The notes below the pieces were generated by a model, which was not told the origin of the DNA, did no database searches, and worked only from the letters and a program-made list of their open reading frames with translations. Source: Halichondria panicea (taxonomy: Eukaryota > Porifera > Demospongiae > Suberitida > Halichondriidae). From it: 64,000 bases of DNA. Below are positions 1-10,565 of the stretch, in pieces. The translations under genes and the position numbers were made by a program. The DNA lies in the NCBI RefSeq assembly GCF_963675165.1, contig NC_087383.1:434001-498000 (forward strand). Direction: 5' to 3'. Each line of letters starts with the position of its first letter. Within the stretch, counting starts at the first letter, position 1.

Positions 1-257
1 ATATCTTGGAAATAGATCAAAAGAGAATTCGGGATTATTATTTGCACAATTTCCTTGAGCTCGTCTACAGTAAGTTTTTCAATTATAGATTTAAATTTAG
101 ATATTAGAATGTCAAACTTGCGCTGAATATCCCTTGTATCGTTGTTAGCTTCACTGGTATTGAGAGGGTAATTTATGTATCTAGCTTCATAGCAGCTACT
201 CCATGGATTAGTAGCTAGTCTAGATGCACTACTATCTTCTGCTTGTTTTACTTCCAT
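1..257 (-). CDS. Family A gene, 5' part, runs off the left edge
   Basis: The reverse strand is open from an ATG at 257 to position 1 without a stop (85 codons plus 2 nt), so only the N-terminal part of the protein is present. Its segment with RDIQRKFDILISKFK aligns by eye with TRNLQSDFDDLVERIK of the gene at 2750-3421 and TRDLQAKFDELMRMFK of the gene at 9522-10175, which places it in the same family. It lies 282 bp head-to-head from the plus-strand gene starting at 540, the same layout as the other pairs in this cluster. The function is unknown. The family resemblance is what supports it as real, since it is too short to rest on frame length alone. Confidence 0.6.
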   Translation of the reverse strand, partial: MEVKQAEDSSASRLATNPWSSCYEARYINYPLNTSEANNDTRDIQRKFDILISKFKSIIEKLTVDELKEIVQIIIPNSLLIYFQD

Positions 258-539
258 TTTTAAGGCTATGACCTACACAAAGAGAAGAAGCTTAAAGGTC
301 ACATGCATGCAATTGCTTAATTGAGGATATTCATAAGAAAACATGATCCACCCCATGTACATCTCATGGGACTACCATATTTATGTGCTGATGTTGTACT
401 ATGCATAACAGGATAACACCTGCTTGATGTGTGGGGATGAATATTGTTAACCTTTGTGTATTGGTAGTTATTTTGGCCTGCATATGGTATAGCTACTGCA
501 TTATTGGGATAAGCCGCTTGGCCTAGAGATCAGTTGGAG

Positions 540-1362
540 ATGGGGAATGTAAATTCGGGATCAACAACTCTGCACCAAAAGGTTTGTTATCAGGGTTTGT
601 CGATATAATTATATAGTTAATGTTGTTTTCTCTGTATAGCAGCTAGATGGCATACAGCTAGATGGCATACTGCTAGACGATGAGCTCTCGATCGCTACAA
701 AGTGCATTCAAGATCGTCATTCTCAGTTGATAAAAAAGCTTCTGTGTTCACTTTTCGAACACCTCGACTCGATTCACACAGCCCAGGAATTTCTGCTTTC
801 CCAACCGATGCATTCTTTGATAACTCACAAAGAGCGTACACACATTGTACATGCTCAGTCTTCTCAAGAATTGCTGGAAGTTTGCTCTGGAAAGTTCAGG
901 TGGTACGATAGCATGGCACTGGAGGAGCTATTTGAGTTCATTCAAAGAAATGAATTAGAAATGAAGATGAAGCATCTAAAAGATGAAATTCTTCTGGTGG
1001 TTCGCCAGTTTTTTGAGGAACATGGTCGAATCATCAAGGATCCCTCGAGTGGTTGCACTATAGTTATGGTGGACTCTTACTTAAGACAGAGTGATTCTGA
1101 TGAGTGTATGATGTACAAGCTCTACCATTTGGCATCAGGTGCCTTAGCCCTGAAGAATGATAGTGCGCTACAACTTCAAGACACACAGCTCAAGAAAGAT
1201 TTGACACCACCAAATGATTCCTGCATTGGTAATGATCATGTTGGAAAGCTGCCGACGAGAATCCAGCACAAGACAAGTCTGACCAAGAGTAGGCGTTCTG
1301 ATAGGAGTTCGACAGGAGACTCACTCTCAGATGTTGATATTGACGAACTAACCTCTACATAA
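540..1362 (+). CDS. Family B gene of the paired cluster (unknown function)
   Basis: Two exons are inferred: 540-581 (14 codons from ATG) and 640 or 643-1362, joined in phase 0 (253-254 aa). The splice position matches family members at 3801 and 10566. The acceptor is a tandem NAGNAG site (tagcag at 637-642), so one Gln may be optional. The protein has a helical N-terminal half, a K-F-R-W-Y-D motif matching KFQWFN of the 3801 gene, and a GRIIKDP segment matching GRLIIDP, then a Ser/Arg-rich tail. A short LDGI repeat near the start comes from a 15-bp duplication at about 641-674. It is the most diverged family B copy. The function is not recognised. Confidence 0.6.
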
Positions 1363-1499
1363 TTCCATTACATGATTGTATAATACTTTCTATATGCTGG
1401 GTGTCCAACTGTATATGTATATATGTGTGTCATAAACGATATGAAAATATGTATCAAGCAAATTGTGCAATTATAACATTCAGCATGAAAAATAAAATC

Positions 1500-1805
1500 G
1501 TAGAGTCCACAAGACACACCACACAGAGAGAACACACACACACAACCGGTCACATCCACTTGTTCAGTGAACTTGTCCTGACAAGCCATGTGTATCCTCT
1601 CACAGGTGGCAGGGCTGTCCAGTCGATAGTAGCCACTCACTTCACTTTCTGCCCGTGCAGCTGTGACGAGTGTGATGGCCTCCCTCATGCATGCAGGGCA
1701 GCCCCGCCATCTGTGAAAGGATACGCATGGCTCCCCTCCAGATATACACACTGCTCCAGGGTCACCAGACCAAGGCCCTGCATGTGTAAACACTCCCTCT
1801 ATTCC
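1500..1805 (-). pseudogene. Xanthine dehydrogenase 3' fragment 1 (exon 24 plus part of 23)
   Basis: The reverse strand matches the terminal exons of the two intact XDH genes: the exon 24 region encoding the [13 protein letters not shown]-type stretch is at about 1558-1700, followed by part of exon 23 at about 1735-1802. The reading frame is broken by small insertions near 1670, and part of exon 24 is replaced. It lies tail-to-tail with the family B gene ending at 1362. Five such fragments occur, always on this strand and always after the plus gene of a pair. Confidence 0.8.
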
Positions 1806-2052
1806 AGGCAGAGGGGGGTAGAACTACATTAAAACAGTCATATACATTACTAACACGGCCTTTCTATTACTCTATTGTACTTCGTAAAGATGATACTATC
1901 ACTTACTGTATACTATTCTAAGCATGCAAAATAAACTGTGATGTGCTTTGCAGTACATCACACTCGGTGATTTTGCTTTTGCCTGACAATTTAATGAAGC
2001 ACTATAAGCATGCACAATAAAAGACTGTGTTCCTCCTTTCCCTGCAGTAGCC

Positions 2053-2535
2053 ATGGCTCCATAGCTCGAAATGGCAGTATAGGGCTCAAGAAAGGCCACA
2101 AGGTCACCAAGACCCGGAGACGAGGGGGGTGAGTAATGTTAGCGAGGATTACTGTAAACAGGTTTAATCATGGTAAACCATTGTTTGGCACTAACAGTGT
2201 ATGTTTTGATAAGAAATTTGGAATTTCACGTTTTGTTTTATTGTATGTACTATTAATATAATTATGTCCGTTCTTTCCGTTGCATGCAGTTTCTGAGAAA
2301 ACGTGTTGTGGGTGAGGTGTGTGGTCAGGTTTCCTATAAGAAAAGGTTGATTGAGCTGCTCAAAGTGCAAATACTCAGCACTCATGTTTGCCAAGAAAAG
2401 GCTGAGGGGTGTGGTCTTTGTTAATAGTTTTCTGTGCTCCTGATAACTCCCCCACATACACACATATACACAGTCAGGAAGTCACTGTAGAGGCAACAAA
2501 ACGAGAGGAAATGCAGAAGTTACCATAAGAAAAGC
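2053..2535 (+). pseudogene. Ribosomal protein L36 relic with three decayed exons
   Basis: Three exon-like pieces resemble eL36. At 2053-2128 a frame reads GLKKGHKVTK just before a GTGAGT donor, but the codons before it are frame-disrupted. At 2290-2406 one reads EVCG...KKRLIELLKV, recalling the eL36 region EVCGFAPYE..ELLKV. At about 2474-2535 a short piece resembles the C-terminal KREEMQKL. Frame breaks and substitutions make a functional product unlikely. It follows XDH fragment 1. A second eL36 piece follows XDH fragment 3. Identification is from memory of the protein and was not searched. Confidence 0.7.
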
Positions 2536-2749
2536 TCCGGCTGCTTCCTTAATAGTATGTTATGATTTCAAATTTATCATAGAATGGGTTTGTTCGATTT
2601 TTGGCATAATAAACTATTTAATCAATTCAGCATTTCAAGTTAAAACATAGAGACCTTTACTTGCTAAACTAATGTGTTTTTGCTCATTGAGGAGGCTAGC
2701 TAGATATATTCGAATATCTATGATAAAATATAAAATACAAAATCTTTGG

Positions 2750-3421
2750 TTAGGAAACTGTAATAACTAGCCAGGGTTCGTGATAATCACCTACGACACT
2801 CCCACTTTTACCAAGAATGGACACAATCTTGCGGCACGTTTTGTTGCAATTTTCTCCTTCCAAAACAGACAGATCCCAGTTCCTATCCACGTTTATTATG
2901 TATGTTTCTCTTGAACTGTGATTGTTGTCCGCTGTTAATAGTTTGACACGCTCTTTAAAATAATGCTTTAATTTTACATCGTATTCAGTAAGCTCAGCTT
3001 TACATTCGCTAATGTCATCTTGTTCGAGTTGATCTAGCAAAAACTTCAACACATCATAGTGAAACCATGAGATGGGAAGGGTTATCCTCAGAAACAGATT
3101 GTCTATAGTATGAGCCTTTTTGAATACTTTGGAGTATGCATGAGGTATTTTTTTCAGGGCCTTTTTCACGTCTGAAAAGCAATAACGATTCTTGATCCGT
3201 TCTACCAGATCATCAAAATCTGACTGAAGGTTCCTTGTTTGCTTTCCTAAAGCTTGCCTCTCTAAAAACTGTGGGACATGAATATGAATGGCTGCCAGAT
3301 GTTTTTCTTTTTCCAGAACGATATTTTTCAGAATGATATTACGTTCTGTCTCTTGAATCTCTTTGGACGGGGTTGCGGAAACTACGACAATAGTATCATG
3401 TAGTATAGAACTCTCAGACAT
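2750..3421 (-). CDS. Family A gene of the paired cluster (unknown function)
   Basis: Intact single-exon reading frame, ATG at 3421, 223 aa. It shares long near-identical stretches with the gene at 9522-10175, including KIPHAYSKVFKKAHTI and PISWFHYDVLKFLLDQL. The layout is a charged N-terminal region, a helical middle around the W-F-H-Y-D-x-L motif (about residues 118-165), and a C-terminal part with NVDRNWD and an EPWLVITVS end. This arrangement recalls, from memory, an orphan helical module common in sponge and cnidarian ankyrin or death-fold proteins (W/F-x-N-Y-x-L-L, then Y...RRV), but I could not test this. There is no signal peptide or membrane segment. It is head-to-head with the gene at 3801, with a 379-bp gap. 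Confidence 0.75.
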   Translation of the reverse strand: MSESSILHDTIVVVSATPSKEIQETERNIILKNIVLEKEKHLAAIHIHVPQFLERQALGKQTRNLQSDFDDLVERIKNRYCFSDVKKALKKIPHAYSKVFKKAHTIDNLFLRITLPISWFHYDVLKFLLDQLEQDDISECKAELTEYDVKLKHYFKERVKLLTADNNHSSRETYIINVDRNWDLSVLEGENCNKTCRKIVSILGKSGSVVGDYHEPWLVITVS

Positions 3422-3800
3422 AGTGTTAACTCTCTAACTAGTACAACTTGTTACTATACTGCAGCAAACTTGTTTATTATATAACGGTGTGTTAACACAC
3501 TAGCCTGGGTAAGCACCATGAAATATGATCACATAGATAATTATTGTGTTGACTGAACGGCCTGACACACAGGTGGTCCCTAATGTATTTCTATGTATTC
3601 TTTGTTATATCCAAATAAGGATGGATAACTCATAACACTGGCGCCTGGGGTCTGCATCCTAATTAAACGTCATTGATAAGCTATAAATAATTAGCTATGC
3701 TTGCAAAATAACACTGCCCTAACTGGAAAAACCTGTTCTTACCTTGAGATTGACTGATCTAGCTAGAGTCTATGCTTGATTGACTGTTTGTCTGGATTGG

Positions 3801-4677
3801 ATGGCAATGATAAACACTGATCGTGATTGCCAGCAAACCCTGCCTCTCCCCCCAGAGGCTATAAAGGTGACAGTAATAATAGTGTGTTTGATTAGAGTAT
3901 ATATATATGGTGTATATAGTAAGTTAGTAGGTTACACATAATGCATGTATTAATTTGTGGTTGTATTTACTATTCAACATAATTATACAGTTAGCGGACG
4001 AGGGGCTGTCAAGCTTAACTAAGCAGGTTGAAAAAAAGTTCAAGGAGGATTTGATGGACATTACGTGCCTACTTTTGCTCCCAACCTATATTCCTGAATT
4101 CAAGAGGTTTCTCCTCTCCCAAACGATGCGACATTGCGTTTCCGAAGAAGAGCGTTTGCTAATACCTAAGGCCAGTCGCAAGGAACTTCAAGAAATGTTC
4201 GTAAATAAATTCCAATGGTTTAATTCCACATTATTTGATGTACTACCCAAGTATGTACCTGAGAGGATAAAAGATGTTGTTATGCCCAAGTTAGCTGCAA
4301 TACAAAAAATTGTGGATGAGTACTTCAATGGAACGGGAAGACTGATAATAGATCCATCACAAATTCTTATTGTCTTTGATTCGGCTTATGAGGATATTCC
4401 AGCCTCTCAATTTGATGATCTGTATAAGATAGCTCTAGAAGCAACGGGGTTCGAATGTGATGTTGGCCACTGCGACGTTGCTGAAGCTATGATTATTAGG
4501 ATGAAAATGTACGATAAACCCATACAGGAGTCTCTACAAGATAGCGATTACGAAGAGGAACTGTGCCCACTGGGACGAGGGCATAGGATGAAACGTAAAC
4601 TGAATAATAGGAAGACGGTTACTGATACCTCAAGCTACACGGACACAATGCACTTTGTGTCCCAAGCCGAACCATAA
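3801..4677 (+). CDS. Family B gene of the paired cluster (unknown function)
   Basis: Two exons: 3801-3866 (22 codons, ATG at 3801, donor gtgaca) and 3991-4677 (acceptor ttatacag), joined in phase 0, about 250 aa. The first intron position matches the paralogue at 10566. Shared features with that paralogue: a FLL..T.RH stretch, a YFNGTGR(L/V)IID segment, IVFDS(A/S)Y, a GHCD motif, a basic patch (MKRKLNN; RKRRKFNN in the paralogue) that could act as a nuclear signal, and a FVSQAE C-terminus. Codon-level divergence is substantial while the 3' untranslated segment (4692-4751) is nearly unchanged. The biochemical role is unknown. Confidence 0.75.
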
Positions 4678-4691
4678 AAAATGTCTGTTAT

Positions 4692-4751
4692 AGGTTTTTC
4701 CTCACATTTGCATGCATGGAGGTTTTTTCCTTGCTTTATCTCATAAAGCAA
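4692..4751 (+). promoter_or_regulatory. Conserved 3' UTR block ending in a hairpin
   Basis: Just after the stop codon at 4677, this block is almost identical to 11484-11548 after the paralogue, although the proteins differ widely. It ends in a perfect 9-bp stem, TTGCTTTAT / ATAAAGCAA (4731-4739 and 4743-4751), with a 3-nt loop. The paralogue keeps a 9-bp stem with a different, 8-nt loop. A role in mRNA 3' end formation or stability is an inference. Confidence 0.5.
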
Positions 4752-4959
4752 AATTATGTGTGTATCTATAATGCTCAATAGTCATGTATATTATCCTATA
4801 GAGTTATAATTATACAAGCTTTACTTTATATAGTTATGTTCAAAAAGAACACGCCATATAATTTGATGATTTGTTGTAATTAAGCTTTACTTTAAGTTCG
4901 GTTAAAGAAGGGCCGCTATATATAATTTGATATTATTAAAATTGAATAAGCTACATTCA

Positions 4960-5385
4960 GCATGAAACTCTCTAACATAGTGTGAAGGGTATACTTCTAT
5001 CAATGTCTATAATTTATATAGCTATATGCTTCAACAGTCCATCTCTTTGCAGCAGGGTCCACAACAACACACACCTGCATAATTATAGAGAGTACATGTA
5101 CATTCACTGTAAAGTAAAGCCAGCACATGCACACACTATACCCAGAGCTCTCACCTTGGATGAGAAGATAGCCTTGGGGTTGGGCGCCCTGTCTAACAGA
5201 CTAACATTGAACACCACAGGTATATCAGACACAGAGGGTATCTTGTAGGTCCCCGGTCCAGTGGTGAAGGTGGTCCCTCGCTGGGTCCTCTGGTTCCCCT
5301 CCAGATACACACACTGCTCCATGCAGGGTCAATACCAAGGCCCTGCATGTGTGAACGCTCCCTTTATACATGCATGCATGGGGAA
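4960..5385 (-). pseudogene. Xanthine dehydrogenase 3' fragment 2 (exon 25 and exon 23)
   Basis: The reverse strand carries an exon-25-like piece near 5030-5083, whose original stop position is altered, and most of exon 23 at about 5157-5375 ([25 protein letters not shown]). Exon 24 is missing. The 5' part of the exon 23 copy has small insertions. The leader before exon 25 matches the 3' flank of the intact XDH genes. It is convergent with the family B gene ending at 4677. Confidence 0.8.
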
Positions 5386-5399
5386 GAGGAGGGTAGAAC

Positions 5400-5791
5400 T
5401 ACATTAAAACAGTCATGCAGATGTACATTGACTATAAACAGTTACACAGCATTTCTATATTGTACTGTGTAAAGTTAATAGTAACTCTCTTACTGCAGAT
5501 ATATAACTTTACATTTCGTTTGTGCAATTTCTCTTTCACTGTAAAAAAAATTGTCTTTTACATAATAAGCTATTTGATTACCAGTATATGAGGGACTGAA
5601 TCTAAATTAGTAGTTAGTTAATGTACTACAAAAAAGAGTTAACTATTTTTATAGAAATTTAAGTTATGTAGTTCTTGTAGCAGAACACTAGCATGTTACT
5701 CTACAACATAACTAAATGTAGCAGAATACTAGCATAAAATGTAGCAGAACACTAGCATGCTACTCTAGATCTACAACATAACTAATGTTTG
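5400..5791. repeat. AT-rich spacer with a ~40-bp tandem repeat
   Basis: There is no gene here. The stretch 5679-5787 holds about two and a half copies of a unit containing GTAGCAGAACACTAGCATG and CTACAACATAACTAA, just beyond the stop codon of the gene at 5792-6521. The part at 5490-5590 resembles the tails following XDH fragments 1 and 3 (2550-2640 and 9170-9230), so it belongs to the duplicated block. Confidence 0.6.
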
Positions 5792-6521
5792 TCATGACGA
5801 AATTCTAATGTACAGATAAGGTTTGTGTAGAGACCCGGAGACTCGACCTTCCTTTTTTAGGACCGCAGCAATTTGCTTGCAAGTTGTCGTGCAATCGCTG
5901 CCTTGTAGGGCTTCACTATCCCAAGCGTCATCTGTTCTCACGAGAAGCATTTCCTCGTGCTTGACTGTCGGCAGTTGTTTCACTCTGTAGGTAAAATAGG
6001 TTTGTAACTCTTCTACGTACGCTTTTACGCGTACAGGTATGTCTACAGCTTTTTCTAACAATACATCACTAAGATGTGTGAGCAGGTTGCTCTGGTACCA
6101 AGTAGAGTACACACGAATCCAATCGAAAGCATTCGTAATGTCTGTCGCTCGAGCTAAATCCTCTTTAAATTCCTGTGACATGGTGACGTCTTTGCATGCA
6201 TAAAGTATTACAACATCAACCGGTGTGCCTAGTTTTTTTATTTCCTGTTCGATCATCGATAGCAGTTCATCGTATCTTCCTAGCAATCGTTTAGTGAAGT
6301 ACATATCAAAACAGTTAACAAACAGAAACACAATTTCATCTTTGTCCAAGTTATCATTTGCATCTTTGTCCGAGCTATATTTATCAATCACACGTACATC
6401 TTTTAACAGCAACTCTATTATAGGGGAAGAAGTAAAAATAGTGATAACAAACTGAATAATGTTCACCTTCTCTTTTGACAGTAGAAACAGAATAAACACG
6501 TTTTAAAAAGGTTGGACTCAT
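5792..6521 (-). CDS. Diverged family A gene (A') paired with a family C gene
   Basis: I infer two exons: 6467-6521 (ATG at 6521, 18 codons plus 1 nt) and 5792-6414, separated by a 52-nt intron (6415-6466; GTGAAC..AATAG). The decayed copy at 15861-16059 preserves the same junction with a consensus GTGAGT donor, which supports the model. The product is 225 aa. Its C-terminal part (TDDAWD, CTTTCKQIAAVLKKEGRVSG) aligns with the family A motif NVDRNWD..CNKTC.KI..IL, and a YSTWYQSNLLTHL stretch corresponds to the W-F-H-Y-D-x-L motif, so it is a distant family A member with a different N-terminus. Function unknown. Confidence 0.65.
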
Positions 6522-6976
6522 GATATACACTCTCTATGTAAGATATAGTTGGATACTTTTAAATACTGGTAGAAACGCCCAATTTGTGCTGATAAATCAA
6601 CCTCTTGAGGATATTCACAATCTGTACAACTATTTGCTATAGTAGTTGAGGTCGCTATATGCCATTCATTGAGGATAAACCCTCGGATAAATAAACAACT
6701 CAAACAGATTCACCATGAACAACTATTCGCTAATACCATTTATGGAGGATAAAGTCTTGAATAAATATACACTGAATTACGTTCACACCTTACACCTGAT
6801 CTGTGATTATGACAATGGTTACCATGAAAATTTTGTGACGTAGTACCGACCTAAATTCTTTGATCTGCAACTATACACATCCCATATACTTAATGTTCAG
6901 TTACAACTTAAACTACTTCATCTCTACAACTAGTTTTGCATTGGCCACTATACTGAACTTGAAGAACCTTATAATC

Positions 6977-7779
6977 ATGGCTGATACTCAATTCAGCTCA
7001 ACTGATTTGGATTGCCACAGAAAGACAGGTAATTTTCTAGACAGTTTACCTTCCTTGCATATACTATGTCATTGCTATCTTGCATTTAATTTGCAAACAT
7101 GCAGTATATATGTTTTTTATGTTCACCTATTAATGCAGGAAGCGACTTGGATTCCCTAAAAAGTCTCAGTATTGAACTGATTCAGAAGGGTCTACTTGAT
7201 AATGAACCAGCTAAAGAAAAGGCTCTCTCCCAAGAGTTCCGTGATGTGTTTAAAAAGAAAGAGCGAAAGATTGTGCTGGCAGCAGCAGCTAATAAATCTC
7301 TCTCTGATGGCTTTTTGAAGATAGTTAAAGGATACGATATTGTTCTACCATTGGTTCAGTTTCTTAAATTTCTAAGGATATGCCTTGGCAGTTCAAATAT
7401 TCTGGAAAGTAACCGGATTGACGAGATTTTGCTAAGATTTGATTCGGCAACCCCTGATTGTTCATTGAGTAACGTGAAACGAATGCAATTATCCACAGCA
7501 ACCGATTTTAAACCGACAGAAGTTGTCACAACGTCTAAATTGGATATCACGGCAAATACTTTTATTGATTCTTCCCAAAGCACTGATTCATCATCTCGAT
7601 CTATCTATTCGAGGAGTAGTGATTCTTTTCAAGTATCCTCTCAGCTCAATGCAGAAAAACTGCTTCCATCTAACAATGAGTTAGTTTGTAGTACATCATC
7701 GATGCCTTCTCTGGGCGAAAAAGACGAGCTAGTCGTTGGCATCGCTTTACCTATTTTTACAACGATGCTCAAATGCTGA
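6977..7779 (+). CDS. Family C gene of the paired cluster (unknown function)
   Basis: Two exons, 6977-7028 (17 codons plus 1 nt) and 7139-7779, give 230 aa. The gene at 16415-17257 has the same exon 1 length and phase. The N-terminal 110 residues are predicted helical (LKSLSIELIQ, KKERKIVLAAAANKSLSDGF). A Ser/Thr-rich linker with RSSDSFQVSSQL follows, then a strongly conserved C-terminal block, GEKDELVVGIALPIFT, that contains a hydrophobic stretch too short for a confident membrane helix. No known family was recognised. It is divergent from the A' gene at 6521, with a 455-bp gap. Confidence 0.7.
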
Positions 7780-8149
7780 GCGTCAACAACACAATGCATA
7801 TACTGTACACAAGTGCCGAGTGGTGTCCTGCTGCATGAGCTAGTACCATCATCTTTGTTGGATACTGTCTAGCTGTCATTTTACATTTTGCGCACAATAA
7901 TTGTTGTTTGATTGTTCAAGCTTCTTTTTTTTGTTATAGTACGTAGTTTGATGCTTTTTTCAAGCTTGTTAATTTAGTTCAAGCTTGTAAATCAAGCTGC
8001 TTTAGTTCAGTATGATATTATCACCAAAGGTATATTTTTTGCCACCTATATAATTAAATTATGCACACCCCCGGCTTTTTTTTAATATGGCCACGATTAC
8101 TTTATTAATTTTTTATAATTATACAAGTAGAAAAATGATTGTTTATCAA
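7780..8149. other. 3' flank of the family C gene, no gene seen
   Basis: The first ~150 bp (GCGTCAACAACA onward) are closely matched after the paralogue at 17258-17400, so they are probably 3' UTR. The rest is AT-rich with CAAGCTTGT repeats and no coding signal. Confidence 0.4.
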
Positions 8150-8960
8150 CATGAAACTCTCTAAAATAGTGTCTACAAAAGTAAGGGTCATGTCCAATGT
8201 CTATGATACAGCTATGATACAATGTCTATTAGCTATGCTTCAACTGTCCATCTCTTTGCAGCAGGGTCCACAACAACACACACCAGCATAATTATAGGGA
8301 GAGTATGTAATATAACGAGACCACCACCCTCAGCACACACACCTGCTGAACGAACTTGTCCTGACAGGCCATGCGTATCCTCTCACAGGTGGCGGGGCTG
8401 TCCAGTCGATAGTAGCCACTCACTCCACTCTCTGCTCGTGCAGCTGTGATGGCCTCCCTCAGGGCAAATAACACACTGGCTGCCAGGAACAGTGGCGGCT
8501 CACCAACAGCCTGGAGGGTAGGGGGGTGGGGGCATGTTAGCAGAGCAGGGAGAGTATTATAATAATTATGACAAAACTCTATGAATAAATGAATACACAG
8601 GATCAAGAGTTCCTGACAGTATAATTATGTACATGCAGTACAAGGTGTGTACAAATGTGCTGTTTACAGTAACCACCCACTCAATCAATTACTCATAAGC
8701 ACACATGTGCTGCTTCACTTCTATAAGAGCTTCCCCCCTCACCTTGGATGAGAAGATAGCCTTGGGGTTGGGCGCCCTGTCTAACAGACTAACAAATATT
8801 GAACACCACGGGTACATCAGACACAGAGGGTATCTTGTAGGTCCCCGGTTCAGTGGTGAAGGTAGTCCCTCGCTGGGTCCTCCAGATACACACACTACTC
8901 CAGGGTCACCAGACCAAGGCCCTGCGTGGACGCTCCCTCCACCTGGGGGAGGGGAGGAGA
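8150..8960 (-). pseudogene. Xanthine dehydrogenase 3' fragment 3 (exons 25, 24, 23)
   Basis: It contains an exon-25-like piece (about 8238-8286), exon 24 (about 8350-8515) and exon 23 (about 8743-8950) in the order and spacing of the intact XDH genes. It is disabled: the exon 25 acceptor CAG has become CTG, exon 23 has a 4-bp insertion near 8793, and it lacks 11 bp where GNQRTQ should be encoded. It is preceded by the common XDH 3' leader and lies tail-to-tail with the family C gene ending at 7779. Confidence 0.85.
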
Positions 8961-9087
8961 TGGGGGGGAGTAAAAAATATATATCAACTCTATCGTATAC
9001 TGCTAATTAGTTGTGCTGTTGTTTGTGCTCCTGAACTTTTAAACGTAATTGACACCCTTTACTTCACACACACACACACACACACAG

Positions 9088-9166
9088 TTGGGAGGTCACC
9101 GTAGAGGCAAGAAGAAGCGAGAGGAGATGTAGAAGTTGCTGCAAGCCATGAGAAAAGCACAGCAAA
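9088..9166 (+). pseudogene. Ribosomal protein L36 relic, last exon only
   Basis: After a CACACAG acceptor one frame reads GHRRGKKKREEM, then a TAG where Gln is expected, then KLLQAMRKAQQ. This is the C-terminal signature of eL36 (recalled, not searched). The single nonsense codon at about 9130 and the absence of upstream exons mark it as a relic. It sits after XDH fragment 3 just as the longer relic at 2053-2535 sits after fragment 1. Confidence 0.75.
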
Positions 9167-9169
9167 CTT

Positions 9170-9521
9170 TAATAGTATGTTATATTTCGTTTGCAAATTT
9201 CTCTTATATACATGATAAACTATGATCCATATATCAGGTTTAATGCACAAGGCTTAGCGAATGACACTGTACAAGCTTGATTCCGTTTCTATTGCAAATT
9301 GCATGCGCATGCTCACTCTTTGCGATTGTGAATTATGCGAAAAAATTCCCAATTCACAATAGCAAAACCCCGATATGCGATAATACACAATTATAAGTCA
9401 CACTCATTGCTAATGAACAAAAATGTTCTACTCCATGTATACATGTTCTTCTAGCTATATGTAATGTATTATATGCAGCTAAAACATAGTTTCATAAAAT
9501 AATAAAACATAAGAAACCTTT
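9170..9521. other. AT-rich spacer, no gene seen
   Basis: It shares its first ~60 bp with the spacer after the other eL36 relic (AATAGTATGTTAT, then AAATTTCTC). Otherwise it has no reading frame or RNA motif I can support. Confidence 0.4.
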
Positions 9522-10175
9522 TCAGGAAACTGTAATAACTAGCCAGGGTTCGTGGTAATCACCTACGACACGCCCACTTTTCCCACTTTTCCCAAGAATG
9601 GACGCAATCTTATGGCACGTTTTGTTGCAATTTTCCCCCTCCAAAACGGACGGATCCCAGTTCCTGTCCACGTTCATTATGTATTTTGTTCCCCTTGAAC
9701 TGTGATTGTTGTCCACTGGTATTGTACCTATTGTTGTACCTACCTCCGTTAACGGTTTGACACGCTCTTCAAAATATTGTTTTAATTTTACATCGTATTC
9801 GACAAGCTCAGTTTTGCATTCGCTAATGTCATCTTGTTTGAGTTGATCTAGCAAAAACTTCAACACATCGTAGTGAAACCATGAGATGGGAAGGGTTATC
9901 CTCAGAAACAGATCGTCTATAGTGTGAGCCTTTTTGAATACTTTGGAGTATGCATGAGGTATTTGCCTCAGAGCTTTCTTCAAGTCCGAAATACTAACAT
10001 GTTTCTTGAACATTCTCATTAGCTCATCAAACTTTGCCTGTAGGTCTCTTGTTTTCTTTGCCATACCTTGCCTCTCATGAAGATCAACCAATGGTATATT
10101 TTGTAGTGCTGCCATTTTAGCCATTGTATATAGAGCTGCATGAGATAGCGCATGCACGAGCTTGCTATCACACAT
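9522..10175 (-). CDS. Family A gene of the paired cluster (unknown function)
   Basis: Intact single-exon frame, ATG at 10175, 217 aa; a second in-frame ATG 17 codons later is an alternative start. It is the closest relative of 2750-3421: KIPHAYSKVFKKAHTI, ITLPISWFHYDVLKFLL and CNKTC.KI.SILGKSG are shared or nearly so, whereas the first 60 residues differ. Differences include a 9-residue insertion before DNNHSSRG and a KSGKSGR expansion. The strong conservation of the middle and C-terminal parts against a variable N-terminus suggests the helical module is the constrained part. It is head-to-head with the gene at 10566 (390-bp gap). Confidence 0.75.
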   Translation of the reverse strand: MCDSKLVHALSHAALYTMAKMAALQNIPLVDLHERQGMAKKTRDLQAKFDELMRMFKKHVSISDLKKALRQIPHAYSKVFKKAHTIDDLFLRITLPISWFHYDVLKFLLDQLKQDDISECKTELVEYDVKLKQYFEERVKPLTEVGTTIGTIPVDNNHSSRGTKYIMNVDRNWDPSVLEGENCNKTCHKIASILGKSGKSGRVVGDYHEPWLVITVS

Positions 10176-10565
10176 TTAATGAATAATTATAGCTAGACCA
10201 TGAAATACCATTCACACATAAAATGTGCTGAGTCACTTTGTAGTACAATGGCTACACATAAAATCGAAGTGCAGGTGTCCTTAATTGTATTCATTATTGA
10301 CCAAACATAGGCTCTGGATAACGAACCTTGACGCTCTTTGACGTCATCATGATTATAAGGAAACATCGAGAAGCTCGAGAAGTAACACATGATGGCTATG
10401 AATAATTATATGCATATACATATACGTACGTTACTGTGCCGTCTATATAGCTTGCTTACCCTGATGCTTAGTTTGAGTGAGGACTAACTCTAGCTAGCAT
10501 CTGGCTCTCATTGCGTTTGTTATATGTCTATGTGGGCATACTATTATCGAAATTAGAACATTGCA

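Noticed and set aside
8222-9010. Several 70-100-codon frames as independent genes
   Set aside because: They are pieces of decayed antisense XDH exons read in various frames.
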